This document shows, in pieces, positions 1-7,767 of a stretch of DNA of 64,000 nt. The stretch's first letter is position 1, and every line of letters begins with the position of its first letter. The DNA is from Sneathiella sp. HT1-7 (GTDB taxonomy: Bacteria > Pseudomonadota > Alphaproteobacteria > Sneathiellales > Sneathiellaceae). A program made the position numbers and the translations under genes. The notes under the pieces were generated by a model. It ran no database searches. It was not told the origin of the DNA and saw nothing but the letters and a program-made list of their open reading frames with translations. The stretch covers positions 558,001 through 622,000 of the forward strand of contig NZ_JAJFZN010000003.1 of assembly GCF_020731145.1 (NCBI RefSeq), written 5' to 3'.

Positions 1-900
1 GCCTGGCTGAAGCAGCAGCAGATCCACTGGCTGCCGGAGGAAGTGCCGCTCGCCGATGACGTGAAGGATTGGCACAACACCCTGTCCGAATCCGAGCGCC
101 ACCTGCTGACGCAGATTTTCCGCTTCTTCACCCAGTCGGATATCGAGGTCAACAACTGCTACATGCGCCATTACAGCCGCGTGTTCAAGCCGACCGAGGT
201 GCAGATGATGCTCGCGGCCTTCTCCAATATGGAGACGGTGCATATCGCCGCCTATTCGCACCTTCTCGACACCATCGGCATGCCCGAGACCGAGTATTCC
301 GCCTTCCTCCACTATAAGGAGATGAAGGACAAATACGACTATATGCAGCAGTTCAATGTCGAGAATAAGTCGGAGATTGCGAAGACCCTCGCCGTGTTTG
401 GCGCCTTTACCGAGGGGCTACAGCTTTTTGCGAGCTTCGCCATCCTGCTCAACTTCCCGCGCACCGGCAAGATGAAGGGCATGGGGCAGATCGTCACCTG
501 GTCCGTCCGGGACGAGAGCCTGCATTGCAACTCCATCATCAAGCTGTTCAAGACGTTCGTCTCTGAAAACCCGGAAATCTGGACGGCGGAGTTCTGTCAG
601 GAGCTTTATGCGACCTGCCGCGAGATCGTCATCCATGAGGACGCCTTCATCGACCTCGCCTTCAGCGCCGGGGAGATTGAGGGGCTGACGGCGGAGGAGA
701 TCAAGGGCTATATCCGCTATATCGCCGACCGGCGGCTGCATCAACTCGGCCTCGATGAAATCTACCATATCGAGAAAAACCCGCTCCCCTGGCTCGATGC
801 CATCCTCAACGCTGTCGAGCATACCAACTTCTTCGAGAACCGTGCGACGGAATATTCAAAGGCCGCGACAAAGGGGACGTGGGAAGACGCGTTTGCTTGA
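1..900 (+). CDS. nrdB: Ribonucleoside-diphosphate reductase class I, beta subunit (5' end outside window)
   Basis: This is the radical-generating small subunit of class I ribonucleotide reductase, which with NrdA makes deoxynucleotides in the cytosol. The frame is open from base 1, so the true start lies upstream; 299 residues are visible. Counting from the window edge, the di-iron ligands fit D47, E78 and H81, followed by the radical tyrosine Y85 in ETVHIAAY. Further ligands are in EGLQLF and RDESLH. The C-terminus ends in WEDAFA, the tail type that docks on NrdA. nrdA is expected just upstream but cannot be seen. The next gene runs the opposite way and is much richer in AT, so the nrd operon probably ends here. 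Confidence 0.96.
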   Translation, partial: AWLKQQQIHWLPEEVPLADDVKDWHNTLSESERHLLTQIFRFFTQSDIEVNNCYMRHYSRVFKPTEVQMMLAAFSNMETVHIAAYSHLLDTIGMPETEYSAFLHYKEMKDKYDYMQQFNVENKSEIAKTLAVFGAFTEGLQLFASFAILLNFPRTGKMKGMGQIVTWSVRDESLHCNSIIKLFKTFVSENPEIWTAEFCQELYATCREIVIHEDAFIDLAFSAGEIEGLTAEEIKGYIRYIADRRLHQLGLDEIYHIEKNPLPWLDAILNAVEHTNFFENRATEYSKAATKGTWEDAFA

Positions 901-905
901 GGGGG

Positions 906-2306
906 TTAATTATTTTGATACGGCCAGCCGATTAGCCCAAGATCATCGAGAAATTTTTTATGTAATTCATCAGTCCCTATATCGAAGCTTCTTTGATTAG
1001 GCCAGTGTGGGAAATTAAATTCTCTTCGATGCTTTTCTAATCGCTCAAACTCATTTCGTTGTTCTTCTGTTAATTGCGCCTTTACCAAATATACATTGTC
1101 TTCGTCTATGTCGGGCAAAGTGTTATTAACCCCTTCATATTCAAAGGCAAAATTGTAGCTTAGTTCTGTATCTTTTGTTCCAAAAACTAGAGCTCTTTCT
1201 TCGGCGGAGCCAAAATTGGGAATGGTTAATATATTACTTCCCGCTACAGATATTCCATAGAATTTACCTTTATTGATGGATTCGCTAAATCTTGCTGATT
1301 TGATACTGGGCTCATCAATTGTTGCATATTCAAAACGCGTTCCCCGTAATTCAGCATCAATAAATGAAGAGTAATTTAAATTAGCTCTGTAAAATTGAGT
1401 GCCCAATAATTTTGTATTGTTAAAAACTGAATGCGTAAGTCGGCATTGGTCAAACATTGCCGCTGAAAAATTTCCATTTGAAAAATCGACTTGTGATAAG
1501 TCCGTATTTCTTAGATCTAACCGGAATTTCTTCTTCCACTCTAGTGCTATTTGCGTTTTAGATCGTCGGCCAACTACGGTTATGGCGGCTTTAATATCCG
1601 CTCTAGGGGCGTCATCTTCTAACAAAGGTTTGTCCTCGTAGACAGATTTCTCAGGAGCATTTTCTCTGATATATGCGCACAGAATTTCCATGATTTGTAC
1701 ATGATCGCGCAGACTGTCTTTTGCGATACGTTCCAACGCATAGATTGCGCCTATGCGGACTTCTAGATTAGGGACGGAGCGCTCAAAGGTTTCTCGATCA
1801 ATTATAGGCGTTCCGTCCGGCCTTTTTGCTGCAATTAATTTGCCTTCGTCATCGTATTTCCATTTATTCTCGTTATTTTTCTGATAACGCGGAGTTTCTA
1901 TAACCTCCTTAATCGTTTTTTCAGAGCCAAGCCCTTCGACGGCTTTATTAATTCGATCAGTTATCTGGCCCTGTTCGGCAACATTCACTTGCTTTTGTGC
2001 TACAATGGATCGCCAAACCAAAAAAGGGGTGCCAACAAAGGCTACGACAACCAGTCCAAAGTTTCTTATTGTTTCAGACGTCGCGTTTTCGACGGTTACA
2101 TCGAAGTTCAACATGACGCCAATTAGTAATACAATGGCATAAGCGCCTATTATGAGCAGCAATACTGCGATAAAAAATAGGGCTATTAGAGTTGGTGTGC
2201 CCAACCACCTGACTTTTTTATCGAAAAGTCCGTCTTTGATATGCAGCCAGTCCAGTAATGTCGGTTTTTCGTCGCTCAATTGGTTTCCCCATAACCACAC
2301 AGACAA
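906..2306 (-). CDS. Membrane-anchored pentapeptide-repeat protein, AT-rich
   Basis: This 466-residue protein has two N-terminal membrane segments (about 37-67 and 81-99), a soluble middle region, and a run of pentapeptide repeats at about 262-330. The repeats follow the A(D/N)LXX pattern, for example LRNTDLSQVDFSNGNF. Such repeats fold as a right-handed beta helix, usually for protein contacts; no enzymatic residues are recognisable. The middle segment (VRIGAIYALERIAKDS) resembles the helical linker seen in other two-TM pentapeptide proteins. The gene is clearly richer in A and T than nrdB and ppk2 on either side, stands alone, and has an AT-rich upstream region, which suggests horizontal acquisition. 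Its function is unknown. The stop lies only 6 bases from the nrdB stop, tail to tail. Confidence 0.85.
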   Translation of the reverse strand: MSVWLWGNQLSDEKPTLLDWLHIKDGLFDKKVRWLGTPTLIALFFIAVLLLIIGAYAIVLLIGVMLNFDVTVENATSETIRNFGLVVVAFVGTPFLVWRSIVAQKQVNVAEQGQITDRINKAVEGLGSEKTIKEVIETPRYQKNNENKWKYDDEGKLIAAKRPDGTPIIDRETFERSVPNLEVRIGAIYALERIAKDSLRDHVQIMEILCAYIRENAPEKSVYEDKPLLEDDAPRADIKAAITVVGRRSKTQIALEWKKKFRLDLRNTDLSQVDFSNGNFSAAMFDQCRLTHSVFNNTKLLGTQFYRANLNYSSFIDAELRGTRFEYATIDEPSIKSARFSESINKGKFYGISVAGSNILTIPNFGSAEERALVFGTKDTELSYNFAFEYEGVNNTLPDIDEDNVYLVKAQLTEEQRNEFERLEKHRREFNFPHWPNQRSFDIGTDELHKKFLDDLGLIGWPYQNN

Positions 2307-2488
2307 TAATATTTTCTAATATATCCGCGAATTTGGTGTGCTGCCAAAATATATTTTCGGCTAAGGGTATCCCCCTCAACCACACCCCTCAAAAAACCAC
2401 GCTCCCGCAGGTCCGCTGTCTTTTGCCTTGGGCTCGGCGGGCGGGGCGGTTAGGATGGCCGTAATGGAAGCAAAGCGCGGGGTGCAGG

Positions 2489-3247
2489 ATGGACAAGAAG
2501 GCATACAAGAAGGAGCTCTATAAGTTGCAGGTCGAGCTGGTGAAGCTGCAGCGGCATATCATTGCCCATGACCTCAAAATCCTGATCATCTTTGAGGGAC
2601 GGGACGCGGCCGGCAAGGACGGCACCATAAAACGCATTACCGAGCATCTCTCCCCGCGGGAGACCCGCGTTGTGGCGCTCGGCAAGCCCTCCGACCGGGA
2701 GCAGGCGAGCTGGTATTTCCAGCGTTATACGGCGCATCTGCCCGCGGAGCAGGAAATGACCCTCTTTAATCGCAGCTGGTACAACCGCGCCGGGGTGGAG
2801 CGGGTGATGGGCTTCTGCACCGATACGGAATATGAGGCCTTTATGGGCTCCGTCCTGCCGTTCGAGCATCTGCTGGTGAAAAGCGGGGTGCAGCTTCTGA
2901 AATATTATCTCGATATCTCCAAACCCGAGCAGATTGAGCGGCTGGAGGATCGACGGCAGAACCCGCTCAAAACCTGGAAGATCAGCCCGATTGACGCGGT
3001 CGCGATTGAAAAATGGGATGAGTATAGCGCCGCCCGCAACGAGATGCTGAGGCGCACCCATAATCCGGTGACGCCCTGGCATGTGGTCCGCGCCGACAGT
3101 AAGAAGCGCGCACGCATCAATGTCATCCGTCATATCATGGCAAATGTGGACTGCCCGGAGAAAGATGAGCATCGCGCCCATCCCGATCCGGACATCATTT
3201 TCGAATATGACGAGAAGCACCTGAAAAGCGGCGCTATCGCCCGATAG
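2489..3247 (+). CDS. ppk2: Polyphosphate kinase 2 (PPK2 family)
   Basis: PPK2 uses polyphosphate to phosphorylate nucleotides (typically GDP or ADP to the triphosphate) and works in the reverse direction more weakly. The 252-residue protein has the family Walker A loop G37-RDAAGK43-DG45, then FNRSWYNRAGVERVMGF, the Walker B region of one-domain class I enzymes, and a lid segment with basic residues. Length and motif spacing are normal. It is transcribed alone; the hairpin just downstream is oriented to stop the opposite gene. Substrate class (NDP rather than NMP) is inferred from the single-domain size and class I-like motifs. Confidence 0.93.
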   Translation: MDKKAYKKELYKLQVELVKLQRHIIAHDLKILIIFEGRDAAGKDGTIKRITEHLSPRETRVVALGKPSDREQASWYFQRYTAHLPAEQEMTLFNRSWYNRAGVERVMGFCTDTEYEAFMGSVLPFEHLLVKSGVQLLKYYLDISKPEQIERLEDRRQNPLKTWKISPIDAVAIEKWDEYSAARNEMLRRTHNPVTPWHVVRADSKKRARINVIRHIMANVDCPEKDEHRAHPDPDIIFEYDEKHLKSGAIAR

Positions 3248-3253
3248 AAAAAA

Positions 3254-3275
3254 GCGGCCTGATCGCTCAGGCCGC
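3254..3275 (-). terminator. Rho-independent terminator of the 44-residue basic protein gene
   Basis: A perfect 9-bp stem (3254-3262 with 3267-3275) encloses a TCGC loop. On the minus strand it is followed by a run of at least six T (3247-3253 read in reverse). It sits 8 bases after the stop of the small minus-strand gene at 3283. On the plus strand there is no T tract, so ppk2 would only use it weakly. Confidence 0.8.
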
Positions 3276-3282
3276 AATGTGC

Positions 3283-3417
3283 TTATTTCGGGCTTTTCCG
3301 GCCGATATTCAGCGAGCTTTTGTTCGCTGCGGAACCGGCTGTAGCCAGAACAGGGGCCTTCACCTGCTTCGGCTTCTTGATTTCCTTGTTTCCGCGCTTG
3401 TTGTTGCCTTTGGACAT
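3283..3417 (-). CDS. Small basic protein of 44 residues
   Basis: The short frame begins MSKGNNKRGNKEIKKPK and ends in a lysine. It has ten Lys and two Arg in 44 residues, many Asn/Gly at the start, and no hydrophobic segment. The start is supported by AAGGGA about 7 bases upstream and the end by a strong intrinsic terminator directly after the stop, so the unit looks like a complete monocistronic gene. I recall similar short Lys-rich hypothetical proteins in alphaproteobacteria, but no function. RNA or DNA binding is a guess from charge only. Confidence 0.7.
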   Translation of the reverse strand: MSKGNNKRGNKEIKKPKQVKAPVLATAGSAANKSSLNIGRKSPK

Positions 3418-3729
3418 CTGTTTTCCCTTTCACGAGAAGTGGGTCGCAAAATACACGGATATTATGACGCCGCGTTCGAACGGTTGATGGGCGTTCCAGG
3501 CGGCATTTCGCCGCCTCAATCCGGTAAGGGGACAGCGAAATTTGTGTGAGAATATGGCGGCGCGTCCCCTGATCCTGTACGTCGCAACCCGCTATGTGCG
3601 GGCGCTCGCCGGGTGTCCCGGGCGGGGGTCATTTCCACGCGGACATTATATCATATTTTTACAAAATACAGCGTTATTTTCGCACCGATCGATACGAATT
3701 TCAGAATATTATTTTGGCCGCCCGCCGCG
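3418..3729. other. Intergenic stretch without recognisable gene
   Basis: About 310 bases lie between the start of the small basic protein gene and the stop of the SDR. It contains a short GGCGGC/GCCGCC hairpin near 3500 and an AT-rich patch near 3645-3715. Short frames exist but have no convincing ribosome site or protein-like composition. The promoter of the small basic gene must lie in its left part. Confidence 0.5.
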
Positions 3730-4434
3730 TCAGACGGAGCGGGTCAACCCTCCGTCAATGCGGATATTCTGCCCCGTAATATAGGCCGCCGCGTCTGAGG
3801 CCAGATAGCTCACCAGGCCAGAGACTTCCTCCGCCTTGCCATAGCGATCCATGGGGATGCGGGCGCGGCGATCCTCGGTCTCGGGCAGGCTGTCGATAAA
3901 GCCAGGGAGGATACTGTTCATGCGCACATTGTCACCCGCGAACTTGTCCGAGAACAGCTTGGTGAAAGAGGCGAGACCGGCACGGAACACGCCCGATGTC
4001 GGGAAGAGGGGGTCGGGTTCGAACACCGCGAAGGTGGAGATATTGATAATTGTCCCGCCTCCTTGCTTGGCCATGATTGGCGCGACCATGCGCGCCGGGC
4101 GGATGACGTTGAGGAGATAGACCTCCATCCCCTTGTGCCAGTCCTCATCGCTGATCTCCAGCACGTCGCCCTTGGGGCCATGCCCGGCGGAATTGACCAG
4201 CACATCGATGCGGCCCCATGTCTTCATCGCCAGATCGACCAGTTTCTGAAGATCTTCCTTTTCCAGATTTGAGCCGGTGACGCCAACGCCACCAAGTTCC
4301 TCAGCGAGCGCTTCGCCCTTACCGGAGGAGGAGAGGATCGCGACCTTAAAGCCGTCGTCCGCGAGTTTGCGCGCCGCATCCGCGCCCATACCGCTGCCGC
4401 CTGCCGTGATAAGAGCCACTTTTTCTGATGCCAT
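3730..4434 (-). CDS. Short-chain dehydrogenase/reductase family protein lacking the YxxxK pair
   Basis: A 234-residue Rossmann protein of the classical SDR size. The dinucleotide loop TAGGSGMG (residues 10-17), NSAG (81-84, usually NNAG) and the structural Ser S133 are present. Where classical SDRs carry YxxxK, the aligned residues are S147-GVF-R151, so both the catalytic Tyr and Lys are replaced. The C-terminal cofactor-side segment ending ITGQNIRIDGG is normal. The protein may therefore bind NAD(P) without standard oxidoreductase chemistry, or use another acid/base. It is alone on the minus strand, divergent from the cyclase gene at 4533 across about 100 bases. Confidence 0.85.
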   Translation of the reverse strand: MASEKVALITAGGSGMGADAARKLADDGFKVAILSSSGKGEALAEELGGVGVTGSNLEKEDLQKLVDLAMKTWGRIDVLVNSAGHGPKGDVLEISDEDWHKGMEVYLLNVIRPARMVAPIMAKQGGGTIINISTFAVFEPDPLFPTSGVFRAGLASFTKLFSDKFAGDNVRMNSILPGFIDSLPETEDRRARIPMDRYGKAEEVSGLVSYLASDAAAYITGQNIRIDGGLTRSV

Positions 4435-4532
4435 TATCTTTCTCCCGGTTGATCATTTTCTCCACTATAGGCGGGCGCTCTATCTTTTCCATTTATTTCG
4501 GCTAAACTTGCGGTGAAAAGGAGAATAAAGCC

Positions 4533-6236
4533 GTGCAACGCCGCCTGAGCGCCATTCTCGCCGCCGATGTGGTGAATTATTCCCGCCTGATGGGCGCGGA
4601 TCAAACCGGCACGCTTGCGGCGCTCCGGGCAATGCGCAGGGACCTGTTCGAACCCGCCGTCGCCAACCATCGCGGCCAGATCGTCAAGCGCATGGGAGAT
4701 GGCTGGCTGGTCGAATTCGCCAGCGTCTCCGATGCGGTTGACTGCGCGATGCAGGTGCAGGAAGGGCTCGCGGACCATGATCTCCTGCGCCTCAGGATCG
4801 GCATCCATATCGGTGAGGTGATTTTCGAGGAGGAGGATATCTATGGCGACGGCGTCAATATCGCCGCGCGGCTCGAAGCGTTGGCCGAGCCCGGGGGACT
4901 GCTGATTTCCGACAGCGCGCGGAACAGTCTCGATGGCAAGGCGGCGGCAGTCTTTTCGGACGGCGGGCCGCAATCGCTCAAGAATATCGCGCGGCCGGTT
5001 TCCGTCTGGCGCTGGTCGGTCGGCGGCGTCGCGCCCGCAGGCGTTGCGGAACCTCTCGCGCTGCCCGAGAAACCCTCCATCGCGGTGCTGCCCTTCACCA
5101 ATATGTCCGGCGATCCGGAGCAGGACTATTTCGCCGATGGCATCACCGAGGATATCATCACCGAGCTGGCCCGCCTCCAGAGCCTGTTCGTCATCGCCCG
5201 CAACACCAGCTTCACCTTCAAAGGGGAAAGCCGCAATATTCAGGATGTCGCGCGGACACTTGGCGTGCATTACGTGCTGGAGGGCAGCGTGCGCAAGGCG
5301 GGCAACCGGGTACGCGTGACCGGTCAGCTGATCGACGGCAAGAGCGGCGGCCATGCCTGGGCGGAGCGGTATGATCGCGATCTTGCCGACATCTTCGCGG
5401 TTCAGGACGATGTGACGGAGAAGATCGTCAAGGCGCTGAAGGTCAGCCTTGTGGGTGCAGACGAACTGCCGGAGCGGGCGGAGACCGCGGCGCCCGAAGC
5501 TTATGACTGCGTTCTTCGCGGGCGCGAGCAGTACCGGCTCTTTACGAAAGAGGCGCTGGCCAACGCCCGCGCCCTTTACGAGCGGGCCACCGCCATTGAT
5601 CCGGCCTATGCCGCGCCCTATGCCGGCCTTGCGGAGGTGTGCCTGCACGAATGGTTCCTTGGCGACGCGGCGGCAATTGACACGACATTCGAGCTCGCGC
5701 TGAAGGCGACGAGCCTCAATCCCGACCTGCCGCTGGTCTATGAGGCGCTCGGCAATGCCTATCTGTTCACCGGCCGCCATGACGAGGCGATTGCGGCCTT
5801 TCTGCGCTGGATCGAGCTGGAACCGAACAGCGCCGAGGCCTATGCCAACCTTGCCGGGGCGCATGTGTTCAACGGCGAGCCGGAAAAGGTCCATGACCTG
5901 ATCGCCAAGGCGTCGCGCCTCAATCCCGTCTATCCCTTCTATTATCCGCTGTATCGCGGCCAGGCCTATTTCGTAGCGGGCCGCTATGAGGAAGCGGCGG
6001 ATTTCATCAGGCGGGCGGCGGATCTCAATCCGGCCTCCCCGCATCCGCCGATGTGTCTTGCCGCCAGCCTCGCCCTTCTGGGCCGGGAGGAGGAGGCGAA
6101 GGCCGCCGTCGCCGCGACCTATGCGATCATTCCGGACGCGCGCCTCGGCTCCGTTCGGAAGAACCTGCCGTTCCGGCGGCCGGACGATCTTGATCGCCTG
6201 CTCGGCGCGATGCGGCGCGCGGGATTCACCGACTGA
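4533..6236 (+). CDS. Class III adenylate cyclase with TolB-like and TPR regions
   Basis: The 567-residue protein starts at GTG and opens with a class III cyclase catalytic domain (about 5-160). The metal-binding Asp residues are D12 (LAADVV) and D56 (MGDGW), the adenine-selecting pair fits K52 and D102, and the transition-state residues are N109 and R113, so it should be active and make cAMP. A TolB-N/FlgO-like segment follows (about 184-310, beginning KPSIAVLPF), then tetratricopeptide repeats to the end. This layout is common in rhizobia and relatives, where genomes carry many such cyclases. No membrane segment is evident. Activity is probably controlled by partners of the TPR part. Its stop is 3 bases from the stop of the convergent exporter gene. 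Confidence 0.92.
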   Translation: MQRRLSAILAADVVNYSRLMGADQTGTLAALRAMRRDLFEPAVANHRGQIVKRMGDGWLVEFASVSDAVDCAMQVQEGLADHDLLRLRIGIHIGEVIFEEEDIYGDGVNIAARLEALAEPGGLLISDSARNSLDGKAAAVFSDGGPQSLKNIARPVSVWRWSVGGVAPAGVAEPLALPEKPSIAVLPFTNMSGDPEQDYFADGITEDIITELARLQSLFVIARNTSFTFKGESRNIQDVARTLGVHYVLEGSVRKAGNRVRVTGQLIDGKSGGHAWAERYDRDLADIFAVQDDVTEKIVKALKVSLVGADELPERAETAAPEAYDCVLRGREQYRLFTKEALANARALYERATAIDPAYAAPYAGLAEVCLHEWFLGDAAAIDTTFELALKATSLNPDLPLVYEALGNAYLFTGRHDEAIAAFLRWIELEPNSAEAYANLAGAHVFNGEPEKVHDLIAKASRLNPVYPFYYPLYRGQAYFVAGRYEEAADFIRRAADLNPASPHPPMCLAASLALLGREEEAKAAVAATYAIIPDARLGSVRKNLPFRRPDDLDRLLGAMRRAGFTD

Positions 6237-6239
6237 CAG

Positions 6240-7424
6240 CTAGCTCCGCTCCAGCCATTTGAGATGAAGCGATGCCGCGAGCGAGATCAGCGAGGCGATG
6301 AGCATGAGGGTTATCAGTGGAATGCCGCCGCTTTCCTCTGTCGTGATAGCGCCGGTGATGCTGGTCAGTGCCGCCCCGATCCCGACCGACAGCGCACTGA
6401 CCAGACCGACCGCAGATCCTGCAAGATCAGGCCGGATGGAGAGGACCCCGGCATTGGCGCTTGGCATGGTCAGACCGTTGCCGACACCGACGAGCATGAC
6501 GGGCCCAAACAACGTATAGGCATTGATGATACCGCCGAGGAAGAAAGCGAGGCTGATAACCATGCCGACGGTCGCAAAAACACGCCCCGAGATCATCATG
6601 GTGGTGAGTGAAAAGTGCTGGGTCAGGCGACCCGAGATAAAGGTTCCCAAGGCAAATCCAACCGTAATTAGACCCATATAGATCCCGAGAACGGCAGGCG
6701 ACAGGCCGAGCAGCGTAATGGCAACCAGCGGCACGCCGGCGATGAAGATATAGAACCCGCCGGTCGAGAAGGCCATGCAGATGGCGTAATCCCAGTAGCG
6801 TCCGGTCATCAGCAGATCGGGATAGCTTTTGAACTGCTTTGTGAAACTCTCACTTTTGTGCTGGTTGGTTTCACCAAGATCGACCCAGCAGAGCAGCAGC
6901 GTGGCCGCCCCAAAAAGAGCATAGACAATGAAATTAGAGCGCCAGCCAAACAGCTCATCCAGCACCCCGCCGACCATTGGCCCCAGCATCGGCGCGAGGG
7001 ACATGCACATGGTGATGAAGCTTATACGCCGCGCGGCCTCCTTCGCCTCGGAGGTGTCGCGCACCACGGCGAGGGCGACGCCCCAACCCGCGATAATTGC
7101 TCCCTGAAAGACACGGGAAACAAGGAAGACATAGACATTTTCCGTTGTCGCACAAACGCAGGAAGCGACGGTGAAAACCGTGAGCGCAACCAGCATGACC
7201 GGCCGCCGCCCATAGCGGTCCGAGAAGGGGCCGATGATCAGCGTCAGGATCGCCGTAATCCCAAGATATCCGGCGATGGCGAGGGTCAGAAGGGCATATT
7301 CCGCCTCGAAATCCAGGGCCATGTTGGCAAGCGAGGGCAGGAACATGTTGAGTGACAGTGTCGCAAGCGCGGGCAGCATAATCAGCGTAAGCATCCGGGG
7401 CGGTGTCGTGGCGGCAAGTGACAT
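6240..7424 (-). CDS. MFS exporter, Bcr/CflA drug-resistance type
   Basis: A 394-residue, twelve-helix major facilitator protein. The motif A loop between helices 2 and 3 reads GPFSDRYGRRPVM (about 65-77), and the first helix has the LNMFLPSLANMA pattern found in the Bcr/CflA drug and metabolite exporters. It probably exports a toxic compound or metabolite by proton antiport; the substrate cannot be told. The gene stands alone on this strand, divergent from the serine hydrolase across 343 bases. A terminator-like hairpin with eight T lies only about 24 bases ahead of its start codon, which suggests control by transcription attenuation (see the leader entry). Confidence 0.9.
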   Translation of the reverse strand: MSLAATTPPRMLTLIMLPALATLSLNMFLPSLANMALDFEAEYALLTLAIAGYLGITAILTLIIGPFSDRYGRRPVMLVALTVFTVASCVCATTENVYVFLVSRVFQGAIIAGWGVALAVVRDTSEAKEAARRISFITMCMSLAPMLGPMVGGVLDELFGWRSNFIVYALFGAATLLLCWVDLGETNQHKSESFTKQFKSYPDLLMTGRYWDYAICMAFSTGGFYIFIAGVPLVAITLLGLSPAVLGIYMGLITVGFALGTFISGRLTQHFSLTTMMISGRVFATVGMVISLAFFLGGIINAYTLFGPVMLVGVGNGLTMPSANAGVLSIRPDLAGSAVGLVSALSVGIGAALTSITGAITTEESGGIPLITLMLIASLISLAASLHLKWLERS

Positions 7425-7767
7425 TCTTATTCTCGTTATTTTACTGCAAAAAAAAGCCCCCGAGAAATTGGAGGCGCAGGGGGAAACGGTCTGGTGTCCG
7501 TTACCGTTCCATGCGCAGGCTTGTCACCACAAACACGCGTGGCTTGATTTGAGATTTTTCTTCCATATGAAGCAGGCTAGGGCCAGCTTGCTGTAGCGTC
7601 AACCAAAAAGAGTTCGCGGACAAATTAGCGCGACATTGAAGTCCGTATTGCCTTCTCACATCAATTGTTTCTCGCTGGCGATGGGTATGGCTTGTAATTA
7701 ATCCGTGATAGTCTCTACACTCCGTTAGAGGCAAACTGGCGGAGTTGTAGTTAGCAGACAGGAGAAT
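7425..7767. other. Divergent intergenic region between exporter and serine hydrolase
   Basis: The minus-strand side holds the candidate attenuator leader described separately (7448-7602). The right part (about 7603-7767) is AT-richer and should hold the plus-strand promoter of the serine hydrolase, whose ribosome site AGGAG lies just before 7768. No further gene is seen. Confidence 0.6.
7448..7602 (-). promoter_or_regulatory. Candidate attenuator leader of the MFS exporter
   Basis: Read on the minus strand: a possible promoter (TTGACG at 7602-7597, 17-base spacer, TAGCCT at 7579-7574); a 21-codon frame at 7566-7501 whose ATG falls at the predicted transcript start (no Shine-Dalgarno, so leaderless if real); a hairpin formed by 7503-7510 and 7482-7490 that includes the frame's stop codon; then GCCTCC/GGGGGC (7475-7470 with 7461-7456) followed by T8 (7455-7448). 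The C run at 7483-7479 could pair with the terminator G run or stay next to the first hairpin, so the folds may exclude each other. No minus-strand gene precedes it, so it can only terminate a transcript begun in this gap. The hairpins are visible; the leader peptide role is inference. Confidence 0.45.

Noticed and set aside
4434-6044. 536-codon open frame on the minus strand opposite the TolB/TPR cyclase
   Set aside because: It mirrors the high-GC codon pattern of the plus-strand cyclase, has no family motif, and the cyclase has intact domains.
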